A stretch of 64,000 nt of DNA from Aedes albopictus (taxonomy: Eukaryota > Arthropoda > Insecta > Diptera > Culicidae), in contig NC_085138.1 of assembly GCF_035046485.1 (NCBI RefSeq), forward strand, positions 330,580,129-330,644,128, read 5' to 3'. Below are positions 54,086 to 64,000 of the stretch, in pieces. Each line of letters begins with the position of its first letter. Positions within the stretch are counted from its first letter, which is position 1. A program made the position numbers and the translations under genes. The notes beneath the pieces were generated by a model. The model saw only the letters and a list, made by a program, of their open reading frames with translations, was not told the DNA's origin and did no database searches.

Positions 54086-55314
54086 GAGTGTGCGGTAGTT
54101 CGGCAGCAGCAAAGTTTCGCGCGCTCGCTCTGCTAGATTTTTGCGATTTTATTTTCTCTGCGGGGCCCCGACGACGGGACGCCAAGAAGTCAGTAGTGTG
54201 CGATAGTTCGGCAGCAGCAAAGTTTCGCGCGCTCCCTTTGCTAGATTTTTGCGATTTTTTTTTCCTCTTCCCTCTGCGGGGCTCCGACGACGGGACGCCA
54301 AGCAGTCAGTAGTGTGCGGTAGTTCGGCAGCAGCAAAGTTTCGCGCGTTCGCTTTGCTAGATTTTTGCGATTTTTTTTCCTCTTCCCTCTGCGGGGCTCC
54401 GACGACGGGACGCCAAGCAGTCAGTAGTGTGCGGTAGTTCGGCAGCAGCAAAGTTTCGCGCGCTCGCTTTGCTAGATTTTTGCGATTCTTTTTCCTCTTT
54501 CCTCTGCGGGGCTCCGACGACGGGACGCCAAGCAGTCAGTAGTGTGCGGTAGTTCGGCAGCAGCAAAGTTTCGCGCGCTCGCTTTGCTAGATTTTTGCGA
54601 TTTTTTTTTTTCCTCTTCTCTCTGCGGGGCTCCGACGACGGGACGAGTGTGCGCGCGCCGTGGTTCGAGTCGGTTCCGAATTTTTCGCTTCCTTTCGGCG
54701 CTAGTTTCCAATACACTTTTAGTTGATAATAAATATTTTCTTTCATTTTTTGCATTTACACAAAAGAGTGAAAAATGTTACTTCGGGTTCGCCGGTCGAG
54801 AAAAAATCCGGGCGCCGACAAGTGAGTCGCGTTCAGTGTATTTCTGTGTGGAATAGACTAAAGGTTTCTGCTCCCTAGTGGAGTGGAGACGCGCGATAGA
54901 ATTTTTTTTTTGGCTAGTTCTTGCGTCGAAAAGTGGTCGGTTGTTAAAGGCGGTTTGTGTATATTGATCCATTGTCAAATCATATCACCAACCATAGGTG
55001 ACTCCCGGACTAACAATGTACCTTACCCTACTAACAAAAAAATCCTTCCTGAGACAAACGTGGAGATGCAGCGATTCGCGGTCTTTATAACAACGTTTGT
55101 CTTACTAACATTCCCTTCCATCCTCGATGACCGTAAGGACGTGGCCGGCGCCGTTATTGACCTTATTAAAGTTGAGAGCTCTCGACCTGTGTACATTGAG
55201 AATAGTAAGCTAGTCCCAAGCCCTATTCATTGGTTCCTTGTGCAATTTCGATTGCTCTGGTCAATCACGGAGTAGCAACTACGAATTGTGCGGTCATCTA
55301 TGCTCATGCTCATG
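54086..55314 (+). mobile_element. Non-autonomous LINE derivative, both ends intact
   Basis: A 22-bp exact target duplication (54064-54085 and 55315-55336, starting CATTACGACTTT and ending CAAAAACA) bounds it. It has a 5' array of about 115-bp monomers (54088-54645), a 5'-UTR-like segment to about 54965, then directly a 3'-end segment that also occurs at 21800-22125 and 36570-36800, and an ATGCTC-type tail (TATGCTCATGCTCATG). ORF1, endonuclease and RT are absent. It resembles a full-length LINE with its coding region deleted, or a SINE-like parasite using LINE ends. Confidence 0.85.
54088..54645 (+). repeat. Tandem 5' monomers, five units of 108-116 bp
   Basis: Units start GTGTGCGGTAGTTCGGCAGC (or variant) at 54088, 54196, 54312, 54427 and 54542. 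Each has GTTTCGCGCGCTCGC and a T-run followed by CCTCTTCCCTCTGCGGGG. Tandem 5' monomers act as promoters in several LINEs; that role is inferred here. The repeated peptide in its ORFs is a by-product. Confidence 0.92.
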
Positions 55315-55397
55315 CATTACGACTTTTTCAAAAACATTAAACACTTCGTGCTTATTCCAACTAGTATTCTAATCATAATTCGTCTCACTTCCCACAG

Positions 55398-55541
55398 GCG
55401 TCTACGACACGGATTTCACACTGACAGGCAACAATCATTAGAAGCACTCAGTTCCACGTATGGCACGCCTTCGGGGTGTCCTAAATCACCTCGCACGGTG
55501 CAGCTCCGGAGTGCAGCTCCACGCCACCGCCAACGACCAAG
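55398..55541 (+). other. Candidate host exon
   Basis: A branch-point-like CTAATCAT, a pyrimidine tract and CCCACAG precede a 144-base GC-rich segment that ends CCAAG before GTAATG. One frame is open through all 48 codons (rich in R, S, P); another reads 14 codons to a TAG and could be a terminal exon. Composition differs from the flanks. No protein family is recognised, so this may be chance. Confidence 0.25.
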
Positions 55542-55544
55542 GTA

Positions 55545-56678
55545 ATGATGAGTAATGAGAATTGTAAGCGAGCGAGAGATTTATGCACCCAGATGAAATA
55601 TGCTGGCACCGCTGCGCTGGCTGGTACGAGTTGGAGATATATGTATCTTTGTCCGGGGAACTAGTTTGAACGCTAGGATACAGTACTCGAGTTCTATGAC
55701 CGGCTCACACAAAGCCCCGCCTGTGGAGCTGCGAATGCAACTCTTGGTCGCGGGCGGCGGGCGGTGTCGTCAAGTAAAGAAAAGGGTTTGCCGTACAAAA
55801 GAGCACACATTCACTGAATGACAGGAAACAGATGCTCTTTCTTGTTCGTTTGCATTTCTGGTCCCGCAGCCGCGGGTGGCAGTGAGTGAATGGTTCCGCT
55901 TATTCTTTCTGGCTTAACTTTCCAACTGAGGCAGTGGTTGTTCCTCAGCTTTGCGGCTGGTACGTTACTCAGTTGTATCTTGATTTGTCGAATTTGCTTG
56001 GTGCCGTCATTTTTTTTGTTCATTCCGAAAAGATCAAGGTCCACAACAGGAGTCGAACCTAGAGATCTTCAATACATTCCAGCTTTGTAGATTCAAAATC
56101 GCCTGAGTTAAGAATAGCTTCATTGAATGGTTAACTGCATTGAATATGGAAAAATGATAAATATCTCTCTATTGTACGTCAGTTTGGCTTTTTCTGGCTT
56201 TTAACACCTCGAACTCAACGGGATGGCGAGGAATTGAGGAAATCAGCAAGTAAACGTCGTCTCCGTCGTCGGTAGTGTTTATCGGTAACTTGCATGCATT
56301 GCATATGGACATCGTTGATGGGCAGGGCCCGTCTCACGGCAAGCATACATGTCTGGAATTATAATTCTGAGTGGGTTTAGCTTTGGCCCGAAGTGCGATT
56401 TGCGTGATTGACGTTTTCCAAATAGGAATTGGCGTCAGACGGTTTAGAACCGTTCCGCTGATGGAGAACTACGATGTGGTCCGCAAAGAGACGTGTAGCT
56501 ATTTCATGCGTCAAGAAAAAGTATTGAATTAGCATAAAAGGTATACCACAGCGTTTTCCTGCGTGACGATAATTAAAATTGGAATAATAGAAATAAAATA
56601 AATCACAAAGCACCGCCCGGATGTAGAAAACTTTTAATCGATGCCATTTTATATGATTTTATTACAATTATAGGATGT
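55545..56678. other. Unassigned sequence
   Basis: Short ORFs only (for example 56377-56613 minus). Nothing recognised. It is the left flank of the LINE insertion, with target duplication at 56679-56692. Confidence 0.4.
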
Positions 56679-56743
56679 ATGTTCCCTTACTACATATATA
56701 CATACATTTATTTGTTCAACATCAAATTTAAGACAAGACATGA

Positions 56744-57455
56744 TCAACAATAGTGAAATACTCGGTTTGTGGCTGCCGCTCTCCATCCTTGGTCGCGTCC
56801 AATGCTCGCCAAGTCACGCTCCACCTGGTCCGCCCATCGTGCTCTCTGCGCTCCACGCCTTCTTGTGCCAACCGGATCAGTTGCAAACACCAGCTTTGCA
56901 GGGTTGTTGTCCGGCATTCTTGCAACATGCCCTGCCCACCGTATCCTTCCGGCTTTGGCTACCTTCTGGATGCTGGGTTCGCCATAAAATGCAGCGAGCT
57001 CGTGATCCATCCTTCTCCGCCACACACCGTTCTCCTGCACACCGCCGAAGCTCGTCCTTAGCACGCGTCGCTCGAAAACTCCGAGTGCTTGCAGGTCCTC
57101 CTCGAGCATGGTCCATGTCTCGTGTCCGTAGAGGACCACCGGTCTTATTAGCGTTTTGTACATGGTGCATTTGGTGCGTGGGTGAATCTTTTTTGACCGC
57201 AGTTTCTTCTGGAGCCCGTAGTAGGCCCGACTTCCACTGATGATGCGCCACCGAATTTCACGGCTCACGTTTTTGTCAGCCGTCAGTAAGGATCCGAGGT
57301 AGACGAATTCCTTCACCACCTCGAAAGGATCACCGTCTATCGTAACATTACTACCCAGACGGATCCGGTCGTGTTCGGTTCCGCCTATCAGCATGTACTT
57401 TGTTTTTGAGGCATTCACCATCAGTCCGACCTTTGCTGCTTCGCGTTTCAGGCAG
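56744..57455 (-). pseudogene. LINE ORF2 C-terminal domain
   Basis: An open frame of 244 codons as read (the first few lie in or next to the foldback insertion). It shows K-V-G-L-M-V-N-A-S-K-T-K-Y-M after the catalytic region, F-V-Y-L-G-S-L, R-I-I-S-G-S-R-A-Y-Y-G-L, Y-G-H-E-T-W and a final R-W-A-D-Q-V-E-R-D-L. It is the RT connection and C-terminal part, cut off from its RT core by the foldback element. The 36040-36503 fragment is a shorter copy. Confidence 0.85.
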
Positions 57456-57460
57456 GTGTA

Positions 57461-58182
57461 CAGTAGCGTGGGACACAAAAAGACATTTTACTCCTGTACA
57501 CTTTTTGATTTCCATTTTGGTCCCATATCAACTGTGTAAAATTTCAGCTCGATCGGAGAAACTATACTTTAGCGCCAGCCATTTTAAATTTGCATACGAT
57601 TTATTATGGGAAAAATCTCTTTTTCAAAGAAAAATCGCCACAGGTTTCCCCTTTACCTCTAAAAATAAATCGATGAATAATTTCTGTTGGAAATTTTACG
57701 AGGAACAAACTCTCTGAAGACCGCAAAGCGATCTAAGGCATGTGGAAAAAGTTATTGACTGTAAACCGAATGGCATGCCAACGCTGTTAAACATGTAAGG
57801 AATAACAATAAATAATAAAATCTCGTTATTTTATCGATGGAGTGAGGCTCAATATCTTTTTCTACGAACGTCGCATCGGTTTGCAGTCTTCTGAGGTCTG
57901 ATTCCTCGTGAAGTTTTCTACAGATTCTACAGAAATCATTCATCGACTTATTTTTAGGGATCTAGGGGTAATCCTAGCGATTTTTCTATGCAGAAGTAAA
58001 ATTTCCCCATAGTAAATCGTATGAAAAAGTAAGAATGACGGGCGCTAAAATATAGTTTTCTCGATCGATCTGAAATTTTGCACAGCTGATATGGGACCAA
58101 AGTGGAACTCAAAAAGTATACAGGAGCTTCAGTTTTTCCATTTTTTTGTATTTTCCCATATAAACCGTGTACCAGGCTAGTG
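57461..58182. mobile_element. TA-target foldback element inside the LINE
   Basis: Flanked by TA (57459-57460, 58183-58184). Arms of about 330 bp are imperfect reverse complements, sharing TTTGGTCCCATATCA and TATGCAGAAG/CTTCTGCATA-type blocks, around a centre near 57820. Removing it restores the LINE frame between the catalytic block and the C-terminal domain. Confidence 0.85.
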
Positions 58183-58188
58183 TACAGC

Positions 58189-59406
58189 TCTGCCATCGTT
58201 CCAAATGTTCTGGCAATAATGTCCATGTCGTCCGTAAAGCACACAAAATTGACCGGATTTTGTGAAAATCGTTCCCCGGCTGTTGAGCCCGGCTCGTCGC
58301 ATCACACCTTCCAGAGCGATATTGAAGAGTAGGCATGAGAGTCCATCACCTTGTCGCAGTCCCCGGCGAGATTCAAATGAGCTGGATAGTTCACCCGAAA
58401 CCCTTACGCAGTTTTGCACACCGTCCATCGTTGCTTTAATCAGTCTAGTTAGCTTCCCAGGAAAGCCGTTTTCGTCCATAGTTCTGCGCGGTCGATACTG
58501 TCGTATGCCGCCTTGAAGTCGATGAACAGATGATGCGTTGAGACCTGGTATTTACGGCATTTCTGGAGGATTTGTCGTACGGTGAAGATCTGGTCCGTTG
58601 TCGACCGGCCGTCGATGAAACCGGCATGATAACTTCCCACGAACTCATTAGTTTTAGGTGACATACGACGGAAGATGACCTGGGATAGACCTGGGATGAC
58701 TTTGTAGACAGCATTCAAAATAGTGATCGCCCTGAAGTTCTCACATTCCAAATGGTCATTTTTCTTGTGAATGGGGCAGATTACCCCTTCCTTCCACTCC
58801 TCCGGTATCTGTTCGGTTTCCCAGATCCTGACTATCAGCCGGTTCAGACAGGTGGCCAACTTTTCTGGGCCCATCTTGATGAGCTCAGCTGCGATACCAT
58901 CCTTACCAGCTGCTTTGTTGGTTTTGAGCTGGTGAATGGCATCCTTAACTTCCCTCAGCGTGGGAGTTGGTTCATTTCCGTCCTCCGCTACACTGGCGTC
59001 GTCGTTTCCTCCGTTGCCGTGGTTTTCCGTGCCTACGTTCTCGACGTCATTCAGGTGCTGATCGAAATGCTGCTTCCACCTTTCACGTCCGTCCGTCAAG
59101 AGGCCTCCGTCCTTATCCCTGCATATTTCTGCTCGCGGCACGAAGCCTTTACGGGATGCATTGAGCTTCTGATAGAACTTCCGTGTTTCTTGGTAACGAC
59201 ACAGCAGTTCCATTTCTCCACATTTCGCTTCTTCCTGGCGGCGCTTTTTCTCTTGAAAGGGGCGGGTCTGCTGTTTCCGCTTCTGTTTGAAACGTTCCAC
59301 GTTCTGTCGGGTCCCTTGCTGCAGCATTACCGCCCTCGCTGCGTTCTACTCTTCCAAAACCGTTCTGCACTCTTCGTCGAACCATTTGTTCCGTCGATTC
59401 CGTTCC
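58189..59406 (-). pseudogene. LINE reverse transcriptase core
   Basis: The minus strand shows, in order: a K/R-rich linker, W-K-Q-H-F-D, N-K-A-A-G-K-D-G-I, W-K-E-G-V-I-C-P-I-H-K-K, F-R-A-I-T-I-L, G-F-I-D-G-R-S-T-T-D-Q-I-F-T, motif A F-I-D-F-K-A-A-Y-D-S, then after a frameshift near 58470 R-R-G-L-R-Q-G-D-G-L and, after another, the catalytic F-T-D-D block near 58215. A TAG stop lies near 59345. The catalytic aspartates are present, but the frame is broken at least three times. Confidence 0.85.
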
Positions 59407-59420
59407 ATGTTCCCTTACTA

Positions 59421-62108
59421 AGATTCCTCCACTAATTCCTCCATTACTATTTCTCGAAAAATTATTCCTGGCATTACTCCAGGGATTCCTCTAAGAAATC
59501 CTTCGGGAACTTGAAATTCCCGCAGAAATGCATCAAGAAAATCCTACAGAAGCTTCTAGGAGCTTCTTTAGGAATTCCTCGAAGAATTCTTCCAAGAATT
59601 CCTGCAGGGAGTTTTCCAGAAATTCCTTCAAGAAATCCTCCAGAACTTTCTTCATGAAGTACCTCAAGAAAATATTCCTGGAATAACTCCAGAGATTCCT
59701 TCGAGCATTCCTTCAGGGATTTCTCCAGGAACTCCTCCAGAAATTTGTCAAAAAATATCGCTAAAAACTCTCAAAATATGAATCCAGGAATTTCTCCAGG
59801 ATTCCTTTCATAAACTTCTTTGAGAATTCCTCCAGGAATTCTTCCAGGACTTGCCTAATAAAGTCCTCCAGAAATGTCGCTACAAATTTATCAAGAAATT
59901 CCTACAGGAATCCTTCCAGGAATTCCTATAATAATATCTTCAGGAATTCCTCCAGAAATAGCTCCTAATATTCACACAGGATCTACGGTAAGAATGTTTC
60001 CAGAAAGCCTTCCAAGACTTCTGTCAAGAATTCCTCCAAGAATCCCTCCAGGAATTTCACCAGGAGTTCCTGGAAGAATGCTTACAGTTATTCCTTCAAG
60101 AGCATGTCCATAGGAATTCTTCCAAGAATTTGTCCAAAAGCTCCTCCATGAATTCCTATGGGAACTCCTGCAAAACCTCCGCCAAGACTAATTCCAATAA
60201 CTTTTACAAGAATTTCCCCTTTAATGCATTCCTCGAAGATTTCTTTCAGAAAAACCTACATAGATTTTTCAAGAACTTTTTTCAGGAATTCCTCAAAGAA
60301 TTCCTTCAGGAATTACTGGAGAAATTCCTGGATGACTTCATGGAGGAATTCTTGAAGGAGTTTATGAAGGGAATCCTGGAGAAAATTTTGAAATCAGGAT
60401 TTTTTTAGCGATATTTCTTGGATTATTTTTGGTGGAATTTCTGGAGTAACCCCTGAAAAAATTCTCGGAGAAATCCCTGCAGTTATCTTGAGAAACTTCT
60501 GGAGGTGAAGGATCCTAGGAGATATATATGGAGGAATTGTTAAAGGAATTTCTTGAAAATTCTATGCAGGAATTCCTGGAAAAAATCTTCGAAGAAATCC
60601 TGAAGAAGTTCCTAGGGGAAAACCTGAAGGTACTTCTGTAAGAATTCCTTGAAAAATTCCAGGAGAAATTGCAGGAGAAATAACTAAAGGATTTTTTAGA
60701 TAAATTCCTGAAGGAATTGGATTAGTCCCTAGAGTACTTTCAGAAGTATTTTTGGAGGAATTTCATGGAAGAATTCCTGAAGGAATCTCTTATGAATTTC
60801 CTGGAAAAATCCTTCGAGTAATTTCTGGAAATATTCCTGGAGAGATTCTTGAAAGAGTTCTTGAATGGAGTCATGCAGAAATTCCTGGAAGAGTTCTTGG
60901 AAAAACTTTTGAACGAATTCTTGGAGGAATTCCTGGACTTACTCTTGAAGTAACACCTGTAAGATTACTTCGAGGAATTCGTGGTGGAATTCCTGGAGGA
61001 TATCCTGGAGGATTTCTTCTCAAAAGTAGTGGAGGGGTTCCTGGAGAAATTCTCGGGACTGTAGAAATTCTTGGAGGAATTCTTGGCAGAATTTTTGAAC
61101 AAATTGTAATTCATGGGAAAGTTCCTGTAGGGATTCTTGAAACAACTCTTGGCAGAAGCCTTGAAGGATTTCGTGGAAAAATTCTTGGTGGAATTCCTAG
61201 AAGAATTTTTTGAACATCATCTGGAAAAAAATTTGAGTAAATTCTGAAGAAATTCCTGGAAAAAATTCTCAGAGCATTCCCGAAAGTAATTGTTGTTAGA
61301 ATTCATAGAGTAATACCCAGAGCAATCTCTGAAGCAATTTCTGAAGGATTTCCTGGAGGAATCTCCTGGATAAAATCCTGGAGAAATACCTGAATTCATC
61401 TCTGGAAATTTCTTGAGTATTTCCCGGAAGGATTCATGGGGAATCATTTAAGGAATTCCTGGAGGAACTTCAGGAGGAATTCCTGGGAGAAGCCCTGAAG
61501 TCGTTCTTGGAGGTATTCCTGGTGGAATTCCCGGAGCTCTTCTTGCAGGGAATCCTGTTGTTATTTTGGAGAAATTCATGAAATATTACCTGGAAGACTT
61601 CCTGGAGGTATTCTTGAAAGTATTTGTGGAGGAATTCCAGTAGAAATTTCTGGAGTTATTCCTGGAGTATTTCTTGGAGGAATTACTGGAATATTTCCTG
61701 GTCTTATTCCTTAAATAATTTCTGAAAGACTTTCTGGAGTATTTTCCGGAGGAATTCCTTATGTAATTCATGGAGGAATGTCTGAAGTGATTCTTCGAGT
61801 AATTTCTGGAGGAATACCTGAAGAAACTCCTGAAAGAATCCTTGTAGGAATTTCTGAAGGATTTCCTTTAGGAGTTCCTGGAGGAATCCCCGGAGGAATT
61901 ACTGAAGGAATTTTTGAAGGACACAGTCGTGAAATTTTCTGGAGGAATCCTCCGAATTCTGCATCTCTGAAGGAATTCCTGGAGAAAGTCCTCTAGGAAT
62001 TCCTTGAAAAATTCACTGTAGAAATCCCTGAAATAATTCTTGATGGAATTCCTTGGACAACTCCTTAAATAATTTTAGGAGGAATACGTGGTAGAATTCC
62101 TGTATGAA
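59421..62108. repeat. Degenerate GAATTCC array with an orientation flip
   Basis: From 59421 to about 60300 the plus strand is built on TTCCTCCAGGAATTC; from about 60320 to 62108 it is built on GAATTCCTGGAGGAA, the reverse complement. Units are 12-30 bp and heavily diverged. The ORFs (for example 60752-61213) are by-products. It is the right flank of the LINE at 56693-59406. Confidence 0.85.
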
Positions 62109-62123
62109 ATCCAAGGGGATTTT

Positions 62124-62562
62124 TTTTTATTCTTCAATCACTTAACCTAATTTACGGCTCTATTGTCCACTAGGGCACTGCGTGAGCGATTCCAATTGGA
62201 AACTGTACATACACTTTGTACAGCGCCTAAATGTATTCTATTTCTAATTGTACTACATCAAACTGGTGGCCGTTGCGCTGCTTTCACTTTCTACCCTATC
62301 GTGGTAGATTGATGAGCACGAGGAAGCTGATGTGTGGCTGTCGGTTGTTCCTGTTTCCAGTCCGATTGGGGGTCCATTATGGGTTGCCGTTCGCCGATGT
62401 CCAAGTATCCGGGTTCATTTAAGCCATGGGCTCAGAAGAGGGTCAGCGTCAGCTGCTCTCAGGGGGAAAGAGCAACTGATGAAAGTTCCGGGGCTGGGAT
62501 CGAACCCATGACCATCTGCTTATGATGCAAACGTGTAGCCATTACGCCACGGGCCCCGGCTC
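62124..62562 (-). mobile_element. tRNA-derived SINE with 15-bp target duplication
   Basis: The duplication ATCCAAGGGGATTTT occurs at 62109-62123 and 62563-62577. The minus strand starts with a tRNA-like head (62489-62560) having GTGGCGTAATGGCTACACG as A box and GGGTTCGATCCCAG as B box, with a Met-like CAT in the anticodon position. A 370-bp body follows, ending GTGATTGAAGAATAAAAAAA. A 3' fragment of this family lies at 38135-38310. Confidence 0.9.
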
Positions 62563-62577
62563 ATCCAAGGGGATTTT

Positions 62578-64000
62578 CGTGTTCAATTTTTGGAGAAATT
62601 TCTTGAAGTACTAATTTCTAAAAGAATTTCTTGAGTATTTTCAGGAAAAATTCCTGGAGGAATCCCTTGAGGATTGAGGGATTTCTGAAGGAATTAAAGT
62701 AGAAACTTTTTGAAGAGTTCCTGGGTTAGTTCCTGGAAGAACTCCTGGAGGAATTCCTGGAATTATTCTGGAGAAATTCCTGGAGTTTTCCTGGAGGAAT
62801 TCCTGGAATTATTCTGGAGAAATTCCTGGAGTTTTCCTGGAGGAGTTCCTGAAGGAGTTCCTGGTATATTTCTTGGACGACTTCTTGGAGTAATTCCTGG
62901 AGTTATTCCTGAAATAATTTCTGAAGAAATTTCTGAAGTCATTTCCTGATGAATTTCTGAAGTTATTCCTGGAGGAATACCTGAAGTATTTTTTGGAGTA
63001 ATTTCTGGAGGAATCTACAGGGATTTTCTGGCGGAGTTCTGGTAAATATGTATCCCTGCATGAAAAACTGGAAGAATTCCCGGGGTACATCGTGAAAAAT
63101 AACTGGAGGAATCTTTAAATGAATTTCTAGATGAATTCCTGGAGGAATTCCACGAAAAAATCATTGGAGAAATCTCTGCAAGAGAATTCTCCTCGCCTTG
63201 GACAATTCCTGAAGGAATAAATTCTTTTTAAGAATATTCATCCCACTTTTGAATCCCTTCAGTACTTTCTTCTGAGATTTCTAGAATTTCTAGGTTTCTT
63301 GGTTCTTTCAGAGATCCCCTATTTTGTTTTTTTTTTCCGGAGAGTTCCTTCTAAGATTTCTCCAAAAGTTTCTCCTGAGATTTCTTCAAGAGTTTTTTTT
63401 TACGGTTTTTTCATCCATAGTTTCCTTCAGGAGTTCTTTCAAGATTTTCTTCTTCACTTCTCCAGAAGTTTCTTCCGACATCTCTCCAGGGATTTCAATC
63501 AGAAGTTCTTTTGAGAATTCATTCCAGTCCTAAAGAAGTTTCTTCCTGGATTCATCCAGGAGTTCATTCTGGGCTTCCTTTAGGATTTTTTTTTGAATTC
63601 GCTCAGATATTCGTTACGAGATTTCTGCAAGAATTTCTTCCGGATTTCTTTCAAAAGCCCTCCTGGAGTTGCTTGTGAGGTTCCTCCAGGAGTTCTTTTT
63701 CAGATTCCTTCTGGAATTCCTGCCTGGGTTCTTATAGGAGTTTCCTCTGTGATTTTCCGGTTTTTTTTTCGGGACTCCTTGCTGGAACACTCCCACCAGG
63801 ATACCTCCAGGAATTCTTAGAATTCCGTGAGCAATCCCTTCCCTCCCATAGTTAATTCTGGATTTCCGCCAGAATTTTCTTTCTGAGATTTCACCAGGAG
63901 TGTTAGCAGGATTTCATCCGGTATTCCCCGGAAATTTATCTTCCATGAAACAAAAAATCTCCCGTGTTTCCTTCAGAGGTTGATCTAGGAGTTCCTCTAT
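62578..64000. repeat. Degenerate GAATTCC array, second flip
   Basis: 62578 to about 63230 continues the CTGGAGGAATTC orientation interrupted by the SINE. From about 63240 to the window end the orientation reverses to CTTCAGGAGTTC / CTCCAGGAATTC. It runs off the right edge. There is no gene. Confidence 0.85.

Larger units (their letters stand above)
56693..59406 (-). mobile_element. 5'-truncated LINE with 14-bp target duplication
   Basis: An exact duplication ATGTTCCCTTACTA lies at 56679-56692 and 59407-59420. On the minus strand the element starts within ORF2 between endonuclease and RT, runs through RT and the C-terminal domain, and ends in a short AAATAAATGTATG tail. A foldback element (57461-58182) interrupts it. 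It is one of the most complete LINE copies in the window. Confidence 0.9.

Noticed and set aside
54088..54755. Overlapping ORFs on both strands with a repeated peptide (for example SSAAAKFRALALLDF)
   Set aside because: They arise from 108-116-bp tandem monomers in the 5' region of a LINE derivative; spacing varies and breaks the frame.
58752..59435. A 227-codon plus-strand ORF
   Set aside because: It is the antisense shadow of the LINE RT core on the minus strand.
60752..61213. A 153-codon ORF rich in Gly, Ile, Glu
   Set aside because: It is translation of the degenerate GAATTCCTGGAGGAA array; composition is dictated by the repeat and there is no domain.
62489..62560. Possible tRNA-Met gene
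   Set aside because: It is the head of a SINE with a 15-bp target duplication and a long body; it is not a stand-alone tRNA gene.

Overview
The window looks like gene-poor, transposon-saturated mosquito DNA, most likely Aedes (Culicinae). The grounds are a tRNA-derived SINE that I recognise from memory as Feilai-like, a Bel/Pao element, several LINE lineages, a Penelope-like element, dozens of MITEs with TA, TTAA or 8-bp target duplications, and long degenerate arrays built on 'ggaattcctccagg'. I see no intact host protein gene, no rRNA and no functional tRNA gene. One short segment (about 55.40-55.54 kb) has the look of a host exon, at low confidence.

Layout. 0-4.5 kb: a LINE reverse-transcriptase relic split by a hAT-type element and by a deleted Ty3/gypsy element, which itself carries two MITEs. 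4.5-10.6 kb: a large outer palindrome (about 5.42-8.56 kb) loaded with four further insertions, then a second LINE relic with two or more MITEs. 10.6-13.6 kb: little that I recognise. 13.6-20 kb: a broken Bel/Pao RT relic split by a 3.8-kb non-autonomous LTR element (identical 100-bp LTRs) and by a 1.9-kb hAT-like element. 20-25 kb: degenerate repeats, LINE 3' ends, MITEs and SINEs. 25-28 kb: a 5'-truncated Penelope-like element (RT end plus GIY-YIG endonuclease) and two hammerhead-ribozyme-like motifs. 28-34.7 kb: hAT-like, foldback and piggyBac-like MITEs in otherwise unassigned DNA. 34.7-38.3 kb: degenerate arrays with LINE and SINE fragments. 41.5-47.1 kb: a Bel/Pao element on the minus strand with long but frameshifted gag, protease, RT, RNase H and integrase N-terminal remnants, 5'-truncated. 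47.5-51.6 kb: a LINE (R1/LOA-like) with a five-layer nest of transposons inside it. 51.6-56.7 kb: foldback element, LINE endonuclease relic, and a 1.2-kb LINE derivative with tandem 5' monomers and a 22-bp target duplication. 56.7-59.4 kb: a 5'-truncated LINE on the minus strand with a 14-bp target duplication and a foldback insertion. 59.4-64 kb: degenerate GAATTCC-type arrays whose orientation flips, containing a SINE with a 15-bp target duplication.

How the parts relate. The window is best read as a time-ordered stack of insertions: target duplications and reading frames that rejoin across insertions give relative ages at many points. Almost every coding remnant belongs to a retroelement, and all are frameshifted, truncated or interrupted. 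Boundaries marked by target duplications are read directly from the sequence. Family names rest on motif recognition without database search.
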